NCBI RefSeq assembly: GCF_000376105.1
Contig: NZ_AQWM01000001.1
Span: 372,001-436,000 of the forward strand
DNA length: 64,000 nucleotides
Source: Asticcacaulis benevestitus DSM 16100 = ATCC BAA-896
GTDB lineage: Bacteria > Pseudomonadota > Alphaproteobacteria > Caulobacterales > Caulobacteraceae
Direction: 5' to 3'
This document shows positions 62,978 to 64,000 of the stretch, in pieces. The translations under genes were made by a program, and so were the position numbers. Under the pieces are notes generated by a model, which did no database searches, was not told where the DNA came from, and was given only the letters and a program-made list of their open reading frames with translations. Numbering within the stretch: position 1 is the first letter of the stretch; each line of letters opens with the position of its first letter.

Positions 62978-63616
62978 ATGCGCGACCCTATAGACCATCT
63001 GACCATGAACCTCGTGCCCATGGTTGTGGAGCAATCCAGCCGCGGAGAACGCTCATACGACATCTTCTCCCGTATGCTGAAAGAACGCATCATCTTCCTG
63101 ACCGGTCCGTTTGAAGACGGTATGGCCAGCCTGATTTGCGCCCAGCTTCTGTTCCTTGAGTCGGAAAACCCGAAGAAGGAAATCTCGATGTACATCAATT
63201 CGCCCGGCGGTCAGGTGACCTCCGCCCTGGCGATCTACGATACGATGCAATACATCAAATCGCCCGTTTCGACCGTTTGCATGGGCATGGCCGCTTCGGC
63301 TGGTTCGCTTATCCTGCAAGCCGGTGAGGCCGGTCAGCGTATCTCTCTGCCGAATTCCAAGATCATGGTGCACCAGCCCTCGGGTGGCGCGCGTGGTATG
63401 GCCTCGGATATCGAGATCCAGGCTGAGGATATGCGCAAGACCAAGAAGCTGCTCAACGAAATCTACGTCAAGCACACCGGTCAGACCTACGAAACCATCG
63501 AAAAGACCCTGGACCGCGACCGTTACCTGACGGCGGCGGAAGCCAAAGAATTTGGTCTGATCGACCACGTTTACGAAAAGCGTTCCGATGCCGAGAGCGG
63601 CAAGGAAGCTTCCTAA
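62978..63616 (+). CDS. clpP: ATP-dependent Clp protease proteolytic subunit
   Basis: ClpP is the serine peptidase chamber used with ClpA/ClpX, and in Caulobacter is needed for CtrA removal. The 212-residue protein has [65 protein letters not shown], active Ser in [11 protein letters not shown] and active His in [18 protein letters not shown] 62978 follows AAGGA; a GTG three bases earlier is possible. A terminator follows. clpX is probably just beyond the window, unless the HAD gene intervenes as seen here. Confidence 0.98.
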   Translation: MRDPIDHLTMNLVPMVVEQSSRGERSYDIFSRMLKERIIFLTGPFEDGMASLICAQLLFLESENPKKEISMYINSPGGQVTSALAIYDTMQYIKSPVSTVCMGMAASAGSLILQAGEAGQRISLPNSKIMVHQPSGGARGMASDIEIQAEDMRKTKKLLNEIYVKHTGQTYETIEKTLDRDRYLTAAEAKEFGLIDHVYEKRSDAESGKEAS

Positions 63617-63638
63617 GCTTTCAATCCCAATTAAAATC

Positions 63639-63671
63639 AGAGCGGCGCGGGTGACTGCGCCGCTCTTTTTT
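63639..63671 (+). terminator. Intrinsic terminator after clpP
   Basis: Stem AGAGCGGCGC / GCGCCGCTCT (10 bp) with loop GGGTGACT, followed by TTTTTT, 22 bp after the clpP stop. It overlaps the stop of the convergent HAD gene. Confidence 0.9.
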
Positions 63672-64000
63672 ATGGCTTCTGCGTGAAGACGCGATAGTGG
63701 CCTTGGGTGGCGGCGGCCAGCATTTCGGTATCGCCGGCGGTGTCGCCATAAGCCGAATCGAGATCGAACGACTCACCGAAGGTGGCGCGTAGGCGGCACA
63801 TCTTTTCTTCGCCGCGGCAATTCAGGCCATCGAGTTCGGGTAATAATGTTCCGGCGGCGGAAAACTTGAGGCGCGTACCGATCACGCGATCAGCGCCGAT
63901 CAGTTTGCCGAAAGGGCGCACCAGGATGTCGGGCGAGGCGGTGACGATGACGCGCGTGCGGTCCGGCAGGTCGTGATGCTCCCAGGCCTTGAGCGCATCG
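63670..64000 (-). CDS. HAD-family phosphatase (SerB/HAD-IB-like), partial at window end
   Basis: The C-terminal ~110 residues of a HAD-IB type hydrolase are present; the N-terminus lies beyond position 64000. Readable motifs are VIVTASPDILVRPFGKLIGADRVIGTRL (motif II and core) and the metal-binding motif IV YGDTAGDTEMLAAA. The tail is RVFTQKP. Such enzymes dephosphorylate small sugar or amino-acid phosphates; the substrate is unknown. It is convergent with clpP. Confidence 0.85.
   Translation of the reverse strand, partial: DALKAWEHHDLPDRTRVIVTASPDILVRPFGKLIGADRVIGTRLKFSAAGTLLPELDGLNCRGEEKMCRLRATFGESFDLDSAYGDTAGDTEMLAAATQGHYRVFTQKP

Overview
The window reads as chromosomal core DNA of an alphaproteobacterium, most likely Caulobacterales and plausibly Asticcacaulis-like (inference). 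Pointers to this are an RNase E ending in a GWWRR tail (the PNPase-docking motif known from Caulobacter), a HdaA-type DnaA inactivator with a clamp-binding N-terminus, a bactofilin overlapping an M23 peptidase gene with a perfect CtrA-type box upstream, a rne - amiC - PBP1A - prfB block, and two TorF-family outer-membrane proteins. Coding density is high, most intergenic gaps are short, and I see no insertion sequence, prophage, plasmid gene, rRNA or CRISPR array.

Layout. 1-4.6 kb (minus): hdaA-ppk-ppx, linking replication control with polyphosphate metabolism. 4.8-6.6 kb: aspS with a strong bidirectional terminator. 6.7-10 kb (minus): a secreted pentapeptide-repeat protein and a large protein resembling a B12-dependent ribonucleotide reductase that has lost its catalytic cysteines. 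10.3-17.8 kb: complex I accessory subunit NDUFA12, a DUF2155 protein, aat, accC-accB, aroQ, thiS-thiG, a DsbA-like oxidoreductase and an M48/TPR protease. 17.9-26.3 kb: rne with a long structured upstream region, amiC, PBP1A, and prfB with a +1 programmed frameshift. 26.4-30 kb (minus): YihY, the bactofilin/M23 pair, and Bcp peroxiredoxin. 30-38 kb: a giant AsmA/YhdP-like protein, tyrS, anmK, a lipoprotein, and an alpha/beta hydrolase with Asp at the nucleophile position.

38.1-45.4 kb is one SUF iron-sulfur operon: iscR, IscS-like desulfurase, sufB, an AT-rich orphan membrane ORF, sufC, sufD, sufS, sufT and an A-type carrier. 45.3-51.6 kb (minus) holds an unknown small protein, a PlsC acyltransferase, a GGDEF protein, a RhlB/RhlE-like helicase and parE. 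51.7-57.3 kb (minus) has two TorF-type proteins followed (in map order) by amtB, glnA and glnB, a nitrogen-assimilation cluster. 57.7-58.2 kb has tRNA-Leu(UAG) and a decayed HxlR-type regulator. 58.2-64 kb: a DAACS symporter, a lipoprotein, tig, a DUF2059 protein, a small disordered protein, clpP, and a HAD phosphatase cut by the window end.

The least explained items are the cysteine-poor RNR-like protein (7261-10050), the AT-rich membrane ORF inside the suf operon, the Asp-nucleophile hydrolase, and a 20-bp near-identical element upstream of both TorF genes. All family assignments come from reading the sequence and recalled family motifs; no search was run.
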